From contig CAAENA010000042.1 in the NCBI GenBank assembly GCA_900757205.1, positions 1 through 54,907 on the forward strand: 54,907 bases of DNA, written 5' to 3'. Shown one piece after another: positions 31,900 through 40,763 of this stretch; the stretch's first letter is position 1, and every line of letters starts with the position of its first letter. This DNA comes from an uncultured Collinsella sp. (GTDB lineage Bacteria > Actinomycetota > Coriobacteriia > Coriobacteriales > Coriobacteriaceae). Both the position numbers and the translations under genes were made by a program. The notes beneath the pieces are model-generated. The model worked only from the letters and a program-made list of their open reading frames with translations. It was not told where the DNA came from and did not search any database.

Positions 31900-34542
31900 C
31901 TACAGCGCACCAGAGCCGGCTTGCATCATGCCGCCGGGGCCCGAGGTCACGCCGCCGCTCACGGGCGCGGCGTTGCCAGTGCGCGGTGCCGCCGGGGCGG
32001 TATCACCACCGAGCGTGCCCGCCGGACGCGGTGCCGGGATCTCGCCCGTGCCGTGGCTAAAGACAAACTTGCCATCGGCCACGTCGCACAGGACGGTATC
32101 GCCCTCGCCCCACTCGCCGGCCAGCAGCTCCTCGGACAGCGGGTCCTCGATGAGCTTTTGAATAGCACGGCGCAGCGGACGCGCACCGTTGGTGAGGTCG
32201 GTGCCCTCGGCCACGATCTTGTCATAGGCCGCATCGGTGAGCTTGATGTTCATGCCGTTGGCAATCAGACGCTGGCGCAGGTCGTCCACCAGCAGGTGCG
32301 CGATCTTGGTGAGATTCTCGCCCGAGAGCTTCTGGAACACCACGATGTCGTCGATACGGTTGAGCAGCTCGGGGCGGAACAGGCGCTTGAGCTCGCCCAT
32401 CGCGCGACCACGGATCTCACTCGACGTGAGACCCTGCTCGCCGGTGGTGCCAAAGCCCACGCTCGCATCCTGCGCAATCTCGCGGGCGCCCACATTGGAC
32501 GTCATGATGATCACGGTGTTGCGGAAGTCGACCGTCTTGCCCTGGCTATCGGTCAGGCGGCCCTCCTCCAGCACCTGCAGCAAGATGTTGAAGATATCGG
32601 GGTGCGCCTTCTCGATCTCGTCGAACAGCACGACCGAGTACGGGTGGCGACGAACGGCCTTGGTGAGCTGGCCGCCCTCATCGTGACCGACGTAACCCGG
32701 AGGGCTGCCGATGAGCTTGGAGACCTCGAACTCGCTACCGAACTCGGACATGTCGAAGCTGATGAGTGCGTCCTTGCTGCCAAAGAGGTACTCGGCGAGC
32801 GTCTTGGCGAGCTCGGTCTTGCCCGTGCCGGTGGGACCCAGGAAGATAAAGCTGCCGCCGGGGCGACGCGGATCCTTGAGCGGCGAGCGGCTGCGGCGCA
32901 CGGCCTTGGCCACGGCCTCGACAGCCTCGTCCTGGCCGATGATGCGGGTCTTGAGCACGCTTTCGGTCTGCAGCAGGCGGCGGCTCTCGCTCTCGGTAAG
33001 CGAGGACACCGGCACGCCCGAGGTCACGGACACGATATCGGCGATCTGACTTACGTCGATGGTGAGCGGGCTGGCGTCGAGCTCGGCGGTCCAGGCAGCC
33101 TTGGCCTCGGCGAGTTCAATCTCGGCAGCCTTCTGCTGCTCGGTGATCTCGGCGGCCTTGTTCATGTCGTCGCTCTCGGTAGCCTCCTGTGCGGCAGCCT
33201 TGAGTTCCTCGATGCGATGCTCGGCCTCGCGCACCGGCTCGGGTGCGCGATTCGCGGCGATGCGAGCGCGGGCACCGGCCTCGTCAATGAGGTCGATGGC
33301 CTTATCGGGCAGGAAGCGATCCTGAATGTAGCGGTTGGAGAGGTTCGCAGCGGCCTCGATGGCACCCTGCGTGTAACGCACGTGGTGGTGCTCCTCGTAG
33401 CGCGGCTTGAGCGCAGTCAGGATCTTGACCGTGTCCTCGACGCTCGGCTCCTCGACATCGATGGTCTGGAAGCGACGCTCGAAGGCTGGGTCCTTGGTGA
33501 GGTACTTGCGGAATTCCTCGGCCGTGGTGGCGCCGATAATCTGGAAGGCACCGCGCGCGAGCACGGGCTTGAGCATGGAGCTCGCGTCGATGGAGCCCTC
33601 GGCAGAACCGGCACCGATGATGGTGTGCATCTCATCGATAAACAGGATGACGTCGTCGGCCTCGGTTGCCTCCTGGATCACGTTCTTGAGGCGCTCCTCA
33701 AACTCACCGCGATACTTGGCGCCCGCGACAAGACCCGGCAGGTCGAGCGTCCAGATATTCTGGTTCATGAGGTTCTCGGGCACGTTGCCAGCAGCAATCT
33801 GCTGCGCCAGGCCCTCGACGATAGCCGTCTTGCCCACGCCGGGATCGCCCAGGATAAGCGGATTGTTCTTGGTGCGGCGCGAAAGGATCTCCATCATGCG
33901 CTGGACTTCCTTTTCGCGGCCAATCACGGGATCGAGCTCGCCGTCGCGCGCCTTTTGCGTGAGGTTGGTGGCGAACTGCTTGAGCGTGTCGGTGCCGCTC
34001 CCCTTTTGCTGAGAGGCATCCGAGCCGCTAAAGAACGGCAGGCCCGCACCGGGACGACCAGCGCCAGCGCCAGCGAGCGGACGCTTCTTATCCTGGTCCT
34101 TGGCGGTGAGTTTCTCGATAGCCTTTTTGATGGAGGCGGACGACACGCCCAGGCGCATGAGGATGTCCATGGCCATGCCGTTGCCCTCTTCGACGATGCC
34201 GATCAGCAAGTGCTCGGTCGACACGTAGGTCTGGTTATTCTCACGCGCCACGCGGAATGAACGCTCCATCACGCTAATGACGAGCGGCGTAAAGGCGAGC
34301 TTGGCCGCCTCGGTCTCCTCACTGGGCTCGGGAACCGTGGTCTGGACCTCTTTGAGGGTATCCATGATGTCGTCGTAGGAGATATCGAGCGAGCGCAGCG
34401 CCTCAGCGGCAATGCCCTCGTCCTCCTTGGCGAGCGCGAGCAACAGATGCTCGGTACCCACCTTATTTGAATGAAGATCGAGCGCCTCCTGCTTGGCCAT
34501 GGACATGACCTTGCGCGCGCGATCGGTAAAACGGTCTAACAT
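31900..34542 (-). CDS. clpC: ATP-dependent Clp protease ATPase subunit ClpC
   Basis: 880 residues. Two N-terminal Clp repeats (MLDRFTDRARKVMSMAKQEA) lead to AAA+ domain 1 (ILGDPGVGKTAIVEG, VILFIDEMHTIIGAG). A coiled-coil M-domain follows (VREAEHRIEELKAAAQEATE). AAA+ domain 2 has FLGPTGTGKTELAKTLAEYL, GYVGHDEGGQLTKAVR and SVVLFDEIEKAHPDIFN. It unfolds proteins for ClpP. AGAGGA places the start at 34542; 13 upstream codons are excluded. The Gly/Pro/Ala-rich C-terminal tail is longer than usual. Confidence 0.97.
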   Translation of the reverse strand: MLDRFTDRARKVMSMAKQEALDLHSNKVGTEHLLLALAKEDEGIAAEALRSLDISYDDIMDTLKEVQTTVPEPSEETEAAKLAFTPLVISVMERSFRVARENNQTYVSTEHLLIGIVEEGNGMAMDILMRLGVSSASIKKAIEKLTAKDQDKKRPLAGAGAGRPGAGLPFFSGSDASQQKGSGTDTLKQFATNLTQKARDGELDPVIGREKEVQRMMEILSRRTKNNPLILGDPGVGKTAIVEGLAQQIAAGNVPENLMNQNIWTLDLPGLVAGAKYRGEFEERLKNVIQEATEADDVILFIDEMHTIIGAGSAEGSIDASSMLKPVLARGAFQIIGATTAEEFRKYLTKDPAFERRFQTIDVEEPSVEDTVKILTALKPRYEEHHHVRYTQGAIEAAANLSNRYIQDRFLPDKAIDLIDEAGARARIAANRAPEPVREAEHRIEELKAAAQEATESDDMNKAAEITEQQKAAEIELAEAKAAWTAELDASPLTIDVSQIADIVSVTSGVPVSSLTESESRRLLQTESVLKTRIIGQDEAVEAVAKAVRRSRSPLKDPRRPGGSFIFLGPTGTGKTELAKTLAEYLFGSKDALISFDMSEFGSEFEVSKLIGSPPGYVGHDEGGQLTKAVRRHPYSVVLFDEIEKAHPDIFNILLQVLEEGRLTDSQGKTVDFRNTVIIMTSNVGAREIAQDASVGFGTTGEQGLTSSEIRGRAMGELKRLFRPELLNRIDDIVVFQKLSGENLTKIAHLLVDDLRQRLIANGMNIKLTDAAYDKIVAEGTDLTNGARPLRRAIQKLIEDPLSEELLAGEWGEGDTVLCDVADGKFVFSHGTGEIPAPRPAGTLGGDTAPAAPRTGNAAPVSGGVTSGPGGMMQAGSGAL

Positions 34543-34576
34543 GCTAGTTCCTCTTAGACGAGCTAGTTTTTTCAAA

Positions 34577-34606
34577 CGCAAAGCGCCACTCGTGGCGGCG
34601 CTTTGG
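34577..34606 (-). terminator. Hairpin upstream of clpC
   Basis: CAAAGCGCCGCCAC / GTGGCGCTTTG on the minus strand, followed by CGTTTGAAAAAAC. It may end transcripts from the ThrE-type gene or lie in the clpC leader. Confidence 0.5.
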
Positions 34607-34716
34607 TCTCTTTACCCATATGGAGTATATGTTAACCGTTGGGACCTTTCCCACCCGTAGCCGCGCGACAACGTCTACAAAAAAGGAATTGCCAGGTGCC
34701 TCTGCATCGGCCCAAC

Positions 34717-34809
34717 GAGCGTGGATTTTCGGACACCCATTCCACGAGCGTGGATAATCTCCCGTTTTGAGCCCGTAAACAGGCCAAAAACGGGAGATTA
34801 TCCACGTTC
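34717..34809. repeat. GAGCGTGGA box array, locus 2 (3 boxes)
   Basis: Forward boxes at 34717 and 34746 and one inverted box (TCCACGTTC) at 34801. The inner pair extends through TGGATAATCTCCCGTTTT and its inverse AAAACGGGAGATTATCCA. Spacings of 29 and 55 nt match locus 1 at 16685. Confidence 0.85.
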
Positions 34810-34840
34810 ATGTTTTGCGGATCAGTTTCATTTGCACCAA

Positions 34841-36409
34841 TTAGCTGGTGTGGCGCCAGCGGGGGTCGGTGAGGGTTCTCGCCACGCCCAGGCCAACGGG
34901 CAGAAACGCCACAATGAGCACTGCACGCACAAACCAGCCGAGCATATTGACCGTGTCGAAGGTGCACATGTAATACATCGAGCGATACAAATACAAGCCC
35001 GGCACCATAATGACAATCGATGGCACCGTGAGGGCGATACGTGGGTAGGTGAGCTTGATTTCGGCTAAGCTCGCGAGCAGCCCCGATACCAGCGCGCCGA
35101 TAAACGCTGCCGCCTCGGGAGGCATACCTACGCTCAGGCCCAGAAAGGGAAACAGCGTCGGCGCATCGACGAGCGTAAGGCGCAAGGTATTGGACACGGC
35201 GCCGATCAGCCCAGCTGCCGCGGCCATCTTTACCGGGCTGTTGAACATCACCGAGAAGCCGAATACGCCAACAAAGCTCATCACCACGCGCAGGAGCGTA
35301 AGGGCAAGCGGCGAAAGGCCGAGCGGGGCAAAATCATCCGGTGCCAGCCCCACACACTCGGCAACCATCCAGCCCACAAGGGTCGCCATCACAATAATCG
35401 ACACGGCATACGAAAGACGCTCAATGCCGCTTCGCATATCGAGCTTAGCGATGTCGAGGCCTGCCGTAATGAGGGGAAAGCCGGGAATCACAAAGAGCAT
35501 GGCGCCGATATAGCCTTCTTGGTGCGACATTGCCCCCGGTACGACCTGGCCAAGGCCGAGCAATGCCAGCAGATACGAAACGCAAGCGAGCGCAACGCCA
35601 ATCGTCAGCGCGCTAAACTGGCCAAGACCCTGCTTGAGAATATGAGAGCGAGCAAAGTTGCCAACACCAGCGCCTACGAATGCGCAGGCCATCTCGATAG
35701 GGCCGCCGCCGAGCAAAAAGACGAAGGCGCCGCAAGCACAAGCTGCCGCAAGGCCCTGTTGCCAGGGAGAGTAATCGGGTTTTGAACTCTCAACGGTCTT
35801 GAGCATCTCGTGGTATTCGTGCACGGTAAACCGGCGCCCATACGTCTCGATTTCCTTTAGGAAGCTCTCCATCATCCAAATGCGATGGGTATTGACTCCC
35901 GTTGTGGGCAGGCTGACAACCTCGTTAAAGCAGTGGCCATCTTCGATGCAGGTGCACTCAAACGACAGAAGACTTAAGTCAACGTGGACGGTGACACCGA
36001 GTACGGCGGCGACGCGATTCATGGTATCGCGTACACGCCAGGCACCCGTTCCGCTCGCGAGCATAAGCATACCGGTGCGGCAGATGATGGATGACTTATC
36101 GGTGAGCGGCGCATCGACGGCAAGCTCATCGCCTGCCGTCACGATCTGGTGCCAGTCAGTTTTCATATGGAGTGCGCCGGCACGAACACCGTGGTGCATG
36201 GGGGCTCTCGAAAGCAGCGAGTCAAGGCGCGAAGACTGTGGGGACTCCGTTGATTCGTCCTCAACCTCATCAGTCTCTTCATCGACCAGATCAAATGAGT
36301 CAAGCGATGCCGGCTCGCGACGATCGATTAGCTCCTCATCCTCATCGTCAAAGTAATTGAACTGATCGAGCATGTCCTCTTCGATTGCACGCTCGCTCGC
36401 GTCGTCCAT
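34841..36409 (-). CDS. ThrE-type threonine/serine exporter
   Basis: 522 residues. A ~80-residue acidic N-terminus (FDDEDEELIDRREPASLDS) precedes the DUF1212 domain with its CRTGMLMLASGTGAWRVRD signature. About ten membrane helices follow, the last five belonging to the DUF3815/ThrE_2 half (AAFIGALVSGLLASLAEI). Fusion of both halves in one chain is the actinobacterial ThrE layout. It exports threonine, serine or related small molecules by proton motive force. A substrate cannot be confirmed. Confidence 0.86.
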   Translation of the reverse strand: MDDASERAIEEDMLDQFNYFDDEDEELIDRREPASLDSFDLVDEETDEVEDESTESPQSSRLDSLLSRAPMHHGVRAGALHMKTDWHQIVTAGDELAVDAPLTDKSSIICRTGMLMLASGTGAWRVRDTMNRVAAVLGVTVHVDLSLLSFECTCIEDGHCFNEVVSLPTTGVNTHRIWMMESFLKEIETYGRRFTVHEYHEMLKTVESSKPDYSPWQQGLAAACACGAFVFLLGGGPIEMACAFVGAGVGNFARSHILKQGLGQFSALTIGVALACVSYLLALLGLGQVVPGAMSHQEGYIGAMLFVIPGFPLITAGLDIAKLDMRSGIERLSYAVSIIVMATLVGWMVAECVGLAPDDFAPLGLSPLALTLLRVVMSFVGVFGFSVMFNSPVKMAAAAGLIGAVSNTLRLTLVDAPTLFPFLGLSVGMPPEAAAFIGALVSGLLASLAEIKLTYPRIALTVPSIVIMVPGLYLYRSMYYMCTFDTVNMLGWFVRAVLIVAFLPVGLGVARTLTDPRWRHTS

Positions 36410-36575
36410 ATAGACGCTCCCTTCCTACCGACTAACCCCCATCCTAGGCAGCAACGGCTAAAGGAAACATAAAAGAGACGGCTGCCATGCGAGCCATGTG
36501 CTCAATAGCCGTTGGGTAGTCGTTTAAGAACGTCCCCAATGACTATTGACGGCCAAGGCAACGCCGATGTATTGG

Positions 36576-36695
36576 CGACGTCAGCGAGCGGGTCGCATTT
36601 GAGACAAGTTGACGTGAAACGAAAGGGCGCTGACCTTCTGGTCGCGCCCTTGAAGTTGAGCGTCAGATTGTCCAAATGCGGCCCGCGCAGCGTCG
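36576..36695. ncRNA. Candidate structured element B, 120-nt hairpin
   Basis: Nested pairs: CGACG / CGTCG; GCGGGTCGCATTT / AAATGCGGCCCGC (13 pairs, one G:U); GACAA / TTGTC; TGACG / CGTCA; and an inner AAGGGCG-C-TGACC-TTCT-GGTC-G-CGCCCTT hairpin. TGAAAC and GTTGAG flank the inner hairpin, much like element A at 22642. It occupies most of the 320-nt gap between lysS and the ThrE-type gene. The remainder of that gap (36410-36575) shows nothing clear. Confidence 0.5.
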
Positions 36696-36699
36696 AGCC

Positions 36700-36726
36700 G
36701 TTACGCGGTTCGTAGAACCGCGTAAC
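36700..36726 (-). terminator. GTTACGCGGTT hairpin after lysS
   Basis: GTTACGCGGTT / AACCGCGTAAC, 11 perfect pairs, 3 nt beyond the lysS stop, without a T-run. The same stem follows dtd at 41216, so it is a small repeat that may stabilise mRNA 3' ends. Confidence 0.7.
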
Positions 36727-36729
36727 TAG

Positions 36730-38694
36730 TTAGTACATCTTTGCGCCGGCGGGGATGGAAGCGTCGAGCTGGATCAGATTGAGACGCTCCTCGCCCTCCT
36801 CCTCGTGGATACCGCTGATGAGCATGCCGCAGCTGGGAATACCCATCATCTTGCGCGGAGGCAGGTTGGTGATGGCGAGCAGAGTCTTGCCGACCAGGTC
36901 CTCGGGCTCATAATAACCGTGAATGCCGGAGAGGATGGTGCGGTCGGTGCCAGTGCCGTCGTCGAGCGTAAAGTTCAGCAGCTTCTTGGACTTCTTGACG
37001 GCCTCGCACGCCTTGACTTTCACAGCGCGGAAATCGCTCTTGGAGAAGGTATCAAAGTCGACGAACTCCTCAAACAGCGGCTCGACGGCGATCTTGGAGT
37101 AATCAACCGTGGGCTTGAGCGGCTTGACGAACGGGCTCGCGGCGTTGCCGGCCTCGGCAGCCTTGGCGGCAGCGGCACCGGACTGGAAACCCTTCTCGGG
37201 CTTCATGTGCGGGAACAGTAGCACGTCGCGGATGGAAGCCTGGTTGGTGAGCAGCATGACCACGCGGTCGATACCGATGCCGATGCCGCCCGCGGGAGGC
37301 ATACCGTACTCGAGGGCGCGCACGTAGTCCTCGTCGTACTCCATGGCCTCGTCGTCGCCGCCAGCCTTCTCGGCCATCTGGGCGGCAAAGCGCTCGGCCT
37401 GGTCGACCGGGTCGTTGAGCTCGGAGAACGCGTTGGCGTACTCGTGACCGGCGATAACCAGCTCAAAGCGGTGCGTCAGGCGCGGATCGTCCTCAAAGCG
37501 CTTGGCAAGCGGGCTGACCTCGATGGGGTAATCGCACACGAACGTGGGGTTGACGATGGTGTCCTCGCCCAGCTCATCGTAAATCTCGGCGATGATCTTG
37601 CCAGCAGTCCACTCGGGCTTGATCTCCAGGCCCTTCTCGCGTGCTGCGGCAGCGAGCTCCTCGACCGGCGTGTCGATGGTGACCTGCTTGCCGAGCACGT
37701 CGGAGACGATGTCGGTCATGGGACGGCTGGCCCACTCACCAGAAAGGTCGATGGTCTGGCCCTGGTACTCGATGACCTCGGGGTTGCCGATGGCCTTGTT
37801 AGCCGCCTTAATGACACCCTGGGCGAGCGCCTTCATGCCCTCGAGGTCGGAGAAGGCACGGTAGGCCTCCATCGTGGTGAACTCGGGGTTGTGGGTAAGG
37901 TCCATGCCCTCGTTACGGAAGATGCGGCCGATCTCGAACACGCGCTCAAAACCACCGACGATGCAGCGCTTGAGGTGCAGCTCGGTGGCAATACGCAGGT
38001 AGCACTCCTGATCGAGCGCGTTGAAGTGGGTAATGAACGGCTTGGCCGTGGCACCACCCTGGATGGTCTGCAGGATGGGGGTCTCGACCTCCATGTAGCC
38101 GTCGGACTCCATAAAGCGACGGAAGGTGGAGAGAATCTGCGAACGCTTACGGAAGGTCTCGCGAACGTCGTCGTTGGCGATCAGGTCGACATAGCGCTGG
38201 CGATAGCGGGTCTCCTTGTCGGAAAGACCGTGGAACTTCTCGGGCAGCGGACGAACGGCCTTGGAAAGCAGGGTCGCGCTCTTAGGGGCAACGGAAAGCT
38301 GGCCGCGCTGGGTGCGCACAACCACGCCTGTCACGCCCAAGATGTCGCCCAGGTCGAGGGACTTGAGCGTATTCCAGGCAGCCTCGTCCATGTCGTTGAT
38401 GCGGCAGAACAGCTGAATCTCGGCAGTCGCATCGCGCACGACGATGAACATGATCTTGCCCTGACCGCGCTTGGCGACCACGCGGCCGGCGATCTTCACG
38501 ACGTCCTCGGTGTCCTCGCCATCGGCAAGCTCGGCGTACTTAGCCTCGATATCGGCAACGTAGTCCTCAAGCTCAGAGTGCTCGGGATAGGGGTTCTGGC
38601 CCGCCTCGAACAGGGCGGCGCGCTTGGCCAGGCGGGTGGCGCGCTCGTCGTTGAGCGTCGATGCCTGATCTGCGGCGTTCTGGTTCTCTGCCAT
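36730..38694 (-). CDS. lysS: Lysyl-tRNA synthetase with C-terminal tRNA-binding (EMAP II/Trbp111-like) domain
   Basis: 654 residues, about 150 more than usual. The OB anticodon domain (residues ~60-170) is followed by the class II core: motif 1-3 segments FMESDGYMEVETPILQTIQG, FEIGRIFRNEGMDLTHNPEF and the final GGIGIGIDRVVMLLTNQ. After an Ala-rich linker (~515-535) comes a second OB fold, FRAVKVKACEAVKKSKKLL, then PPRKMMGIPSCGMLISG. That domain is normally found at the C-terminus of MetRS. It should strengthen tRNA binding. Downstream of greA, a conserved pairing. Confidence 0.96.
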   Translation of the reverse strand: MAENQNAADQASTLNDERATRLAKRAALFEAGQNPYPEHSELEDYVADIEAKYAELADGEDTEDVVKIAGRVVAKRGQGKIMFIVVRDATAEIQLFCRINDMDEAAWNTLKSLDLGDILGVTGVVVRTQRGQLSVAPKSATLLSKAVRPLPEKFHGLSDKETRYRQRYVDLIANDDVRETFRKRSQILSTFRRFMESDGYMEVETPILQTIQGGATAKPFITHFNALDQECYLRIATELHLKRCIVGGFERVFEIGRIFRNEGMDLTHNPEFTTMEAYRAFSDLEGMKALAQGVIKAANKAIGNPEVIEYQGQTIDLSGEWASRPMTDIVSDVLGKQVTIDTPVEELAAAAREKGLEIKPEWTAGKIIAEIYDELGEDTIVNPTFVCDYPIEVSPLAKRFEDDPRLTHRFELVIAGHEYANAFSELNDPVDQAERFAAQMAEKAGGDDEAMEYDEDYVRALEYGMPPAGGIGIGIDRVVMLLTNQASIRDVLLFPHMKPEKGFQSGAAAAKAAEAGNAASPFVKPLKPTVDYSKIAVEPLFEEFVDFDTFSKSDFRAVKVKACEAVKKSKKLLNFTLDDGTGTDRTILSGIHGYYEPEDLVGKTLLAITNLPPRKMMGIPSCGMLISGIHEEEGEERLNLIQLDASIPAGAKMY

Positions 38695-38713
38695 AAGTTA
38701 GCTCCTCAAACTA

Positions 38714-38749
38714 AAACGCTCCCCAGGATTCGGTCCCAGGGAGCGAAAA
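38714..38749 (-). terminator. Terminator between greA and lysS
   Basis: CGCTCCCTGGGA / TCCTGGGGAGCG followed by TTTTAG on the minus strand. It lies 30 nt after greA, so lysS may need its own promoter or readthrough. Confidence 0.85.
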
Positions 38750-38773
38750 CATACCTTTACGCGGGACCGTGGT

Positions 38774-39244
38774 CTAGCGTGCAATCTTGGCGATGGTGTA
38801 GACGCGAGTCTTGCCGGAAGGCGTAACGACCTCGACGGAGTCGCCCTCGCCGTGACCGATGATGGCGTGGCCGACCGGAGACTCGTTGGAAATCTTGTGC
38901 TCGAGCGAGTTGGTCTCGGTGGTACCGACAAGCGTGACTTCCATGACCTCACCGTTGGGATCAATCAGAGAAACGGTGGAACCGATGGAGACGGTCAGAT
39001 CGCCCGTGGTGGCAGCAACCTGAGCGTTGGCGAGGATGGCCTGGATCTCGGCAATACGAGCGGCGTTCTGGGCCTGCTTGTCCTTAGCGGCATCGTACTC
39101 GGAGTTCTCCGAAAGGTCGCCGAACGCGCGGGCTTCCTTGATGTCCTCGACGATCTCCTTGGCGTAATCGCCCTCACGCCAAGCGAGCTCCTCGACGAGC
39201 TTCTGGCGGCCCTCAGCGGTCAGTACGATCTGGCTTGCGTCCAT
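38774..39244 (-). CDS. greA: Transcript cleavage factor GreA
   Basis: 156 residues. The N-terminal coiled coil (LTAEGRQKLVEELAWREGD, and AREIKEARAFGDLSENSEYDA-like with the catalytic acidic tip) leads to the C-terminal FKBP-like domain (VSLIDPNGEVMEVTLVGTTE, SPVGHAIIGHGEGDSVEVV). It rescues backtracked RNA polymerase. GGGGAG sets the start at 39244 (MDASQIVLT). Confidence 0.96.
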   Translation of the reverse strand: MDASQIVLTAEGRQKLVEELAWREGDYAKEIVEDIKEARAFGDLSENSEYDAAKDKQAQNAARIAEIQAILANAQVAATTGDLTVSIGSTVSLIDPNGEVMEVTLVGTTETNSLEHKISNESPVGHAIIGHGEGDSVEVVTPSGKTRVYTIAKIAR

Positions 39245-39292
39245 ACGGATATCTCCCCAACTCTGATCAAACAATCAACTGTCAACAAAACG

Positions 39293-39326
39293 AAAAAGAC
39301 CGGCTAGCCTGCGGGCAAGCCGGTCA
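39293..39326 (-). terminator. Terminator of tatA
   Basis: GACCGGCT / AGCCGGTC with loop TGCCCGCAGGCT, followed by TTTTTCGTTTT on the minus strand. Confidence 0.9.
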
Positions 39327-39350
39327 GGTGCTCACCCCAAAGGGATGGGA

Positions 39351-39626
39351 CTACTCTGCGTCCGCGTCGCTGTCCTCTGCCTGCTTCTTCTTGGCAGCAG
39401 CGAGCTTGGCCTCGAGCTCAGCGATCTCCTTGTCCTCCTCGGACTGCTCGACCACGACCTCCTCGGCCTGCTTGGTCTCGGCCTTATCGTCGCCTTCCAT
39501 ACCCTCGCGGATATTCTTGACGGTAGAGCCGAGGGACTTGCCGAGCTTCGGCAAGTTCTTGGGCCCGAAGATAATCAGGACAACGACGAGAATAATGATG
39601 AGCTCAGGAGCCCTCAGTCCAAACAT
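39351..39626 (-). CDS. tatA: Sec-independent translocase subunit TatA/E
   Basis: 91 residues. One membrane helix (ELIIILVVVLIIFGPKNLP, with the FGP hinge) is followed by the amphipathic helix KLGKSLGSTVKNIREGM and an acidic, coiled tail ending KKKQAEDSDADAE. It forms the pore of the twin-arginine translocase; tatC is not in this window. GGAGGT before ATG 39626 shows that the long upstream extension, which runs through a tRNA gene, is not coding. A TACCGCG / CGCGGTA dyad at 39667-39685 lies in its upstream region. Confidence 0.93.
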   Translation of the reverse strand: MFGLRAPELIIILVVVLIIFGPKNLPKLGKSLGSTVKNIREGMEGDDKAETKQAEEVVVEQSEEDKEIAELEAKLAAAKKKQAEDSDADAE

Positions 39627-39699
39627 GTAGACCTCCACAATACAGCGAGACAAGCTCGAATGAGTATACCGCGGGTATCGCGGTATCACAACAATAGCT

Positions 39700-39728
39700 A
39701 AAAAAAGGGACCGCAAGAAGCGGTCCCT
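39700..39728 (-). terminator. Terminator of tRNA-Pro
   Basis: GGGACCGC / GCGGTCCC with loop TTCTT followed by seven T on the minus strand. Confidence 0.92.
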
Positions 39729-39738
39729 CCTCATGCTC

Positions 39739-39815
39739 TGGTCGGGTTGACTGGATTTGAACCAGCGACCCCTGCGTCCCGAACGCAGTGCTCTACCAAA
39801 CTGAGCCACAACCCG
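39739..39815 (-). tRNA. tRNA-Pro (CGG anticodon)
   Basis: Acceptor CGGGTTG / CAACCCG, anticodon stem-loop CTGCGTTCGGGACGCAG, T-arm CTGGTTCAAATCCAG, discriminator A and encoded CCA. Confidence 0.96.
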
Positions 39816-39864
39816 TTAGCTCGACTATAGTAACAAAGATTTCCGTCGTGTGCTAGAGAAATTT

Positions 39865-40761
39865 TTACTTCTTTGGCACTTCGATGCGAACCGTGTTGGG
39901 AATGAGCTCCGTCGCGCAGGCCCACCAGCCGTTTTGCTGGGCAGCGTCGGCAAGCCTTTCGGCCGTGGCGGCGGTGTCGCAAATGGCAAACGAGCAGGCG
40001 CCCGATCCGCACACATCTACAGCAACGGTGCCGTCTTGTTTACGCAGCCAATCGAGAACCGTTTGTATCTGCGGCTCCATCTGTGCGGAAATGACACCCA
40101 GGTTGTTATGGATGAGCGCATATGCCGTCTCGGCATCACCAGCATGCAAGGCAGAAGCTATCGCGCCGGGCTTGTCTGCAGGCACCGGAGCCTCGTCAAA
40201 ACGTCGATAGGCTTCAATTGTCGAAACGCTTGCCTCGCGCGGCTTGACCAACACGACGGGCGTTGCGGGCAGCGCGGGATACTCAGTTGCCAGCACGTCT
40301 CCCCCACCTACGTAGAACGCAGGGCTCGCGTGCAAAAAGAACGGGACGTCAGCACCAATACCCCGCGCAATGTCGTCGAGCGCGGGGTCGGTGCGATCAA
40401 TTCCCCAGAGCTCCGCCAAGGCGACAATGACCGCGGCCGCATCCGTCGAGGGGCCGCCCAAGCCGGCGCACAATGGAATGCGCTTCTCAATCGTCACGCA
40501 GATGTTTGCCTCGCGACCATAATGCTCGGCCATAGCAACCGCAGCCCGATACGCCGTATTCTTTTGCATGGGAAAATCTGATGCCGGAACCGTCTGGACG
40601 GTCAGCGCCTGTGCCGGCGTAACCGTCACGGTATCGGAAAGACCGACAGCTGCCATCAGGGAATCGACCCTGTGGTAGCCGCGGTCATCGCGCTCGGTAT
40701 GAACCCCCAGGTAGAGGTTAATCTTTGCCGGCGCGGTAAGGGTGAGGGACCGATCGGTCAC
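39865..40761 (-). CDS. ispE: 4-diphosphocytidyl-2-C-methyl-D-erythritol kinase
   Basis: 298 residues, GHMP kinase. LTAPAKINLYLGV (substrate-binding K), IEKRIPLCAGLGGPSTDAAA (ATP loop) and the C-terminal VCGSGACSFAICDTAA are readable. Third MEP-pathway enzyme in the window after IspD and IspF. It starts 3 nt after veg, an order shared with Firmicutes. Confidence 0.96.
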   Translation of the reverse strand: MTDRSLTLTAPAKINLYLGVHTERDDRGYHRVDSLMAAVGLSDTVTVTPAQALTVQTVPASDFPMQKNTAYRAAVAMAEHYGREANICVTIEKRIPLCAGLGGPSTDAAAVIVALAELWGIDRTDPALDDIARGIGADVPFFLHASPAFYVGGGDVLATEYPALPATPVVLVKPREASVSTIEAYRRFDEAPVPADKPGAIASALHAGDAETAYALIHNNLGVISAQMEPQIQTVLDWLRKQDGTVAVDVCGSGACSFAICDTAATAERLADAAQQNGWWACATELIPNTVRIEVPKK

Positions 40762-40763
40762 CG

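Noticed and set aside
31921..34260. 779-codon ORF antisense to clpC
   Set aside because: A typical shadow of a high-GC gene. The clpC frame explains every base with clear motifs. The same applies to the long antisense ORFs over pepD, cysS, lysS, tuf, murE and argC.
39627..39809. 61-codon N-terminal extension of TatA
   Set aside because: It would be read through the tRNA-Pro gene and its terminator. GGAGGT directly before ATG 39626 gives the normal TatA length.
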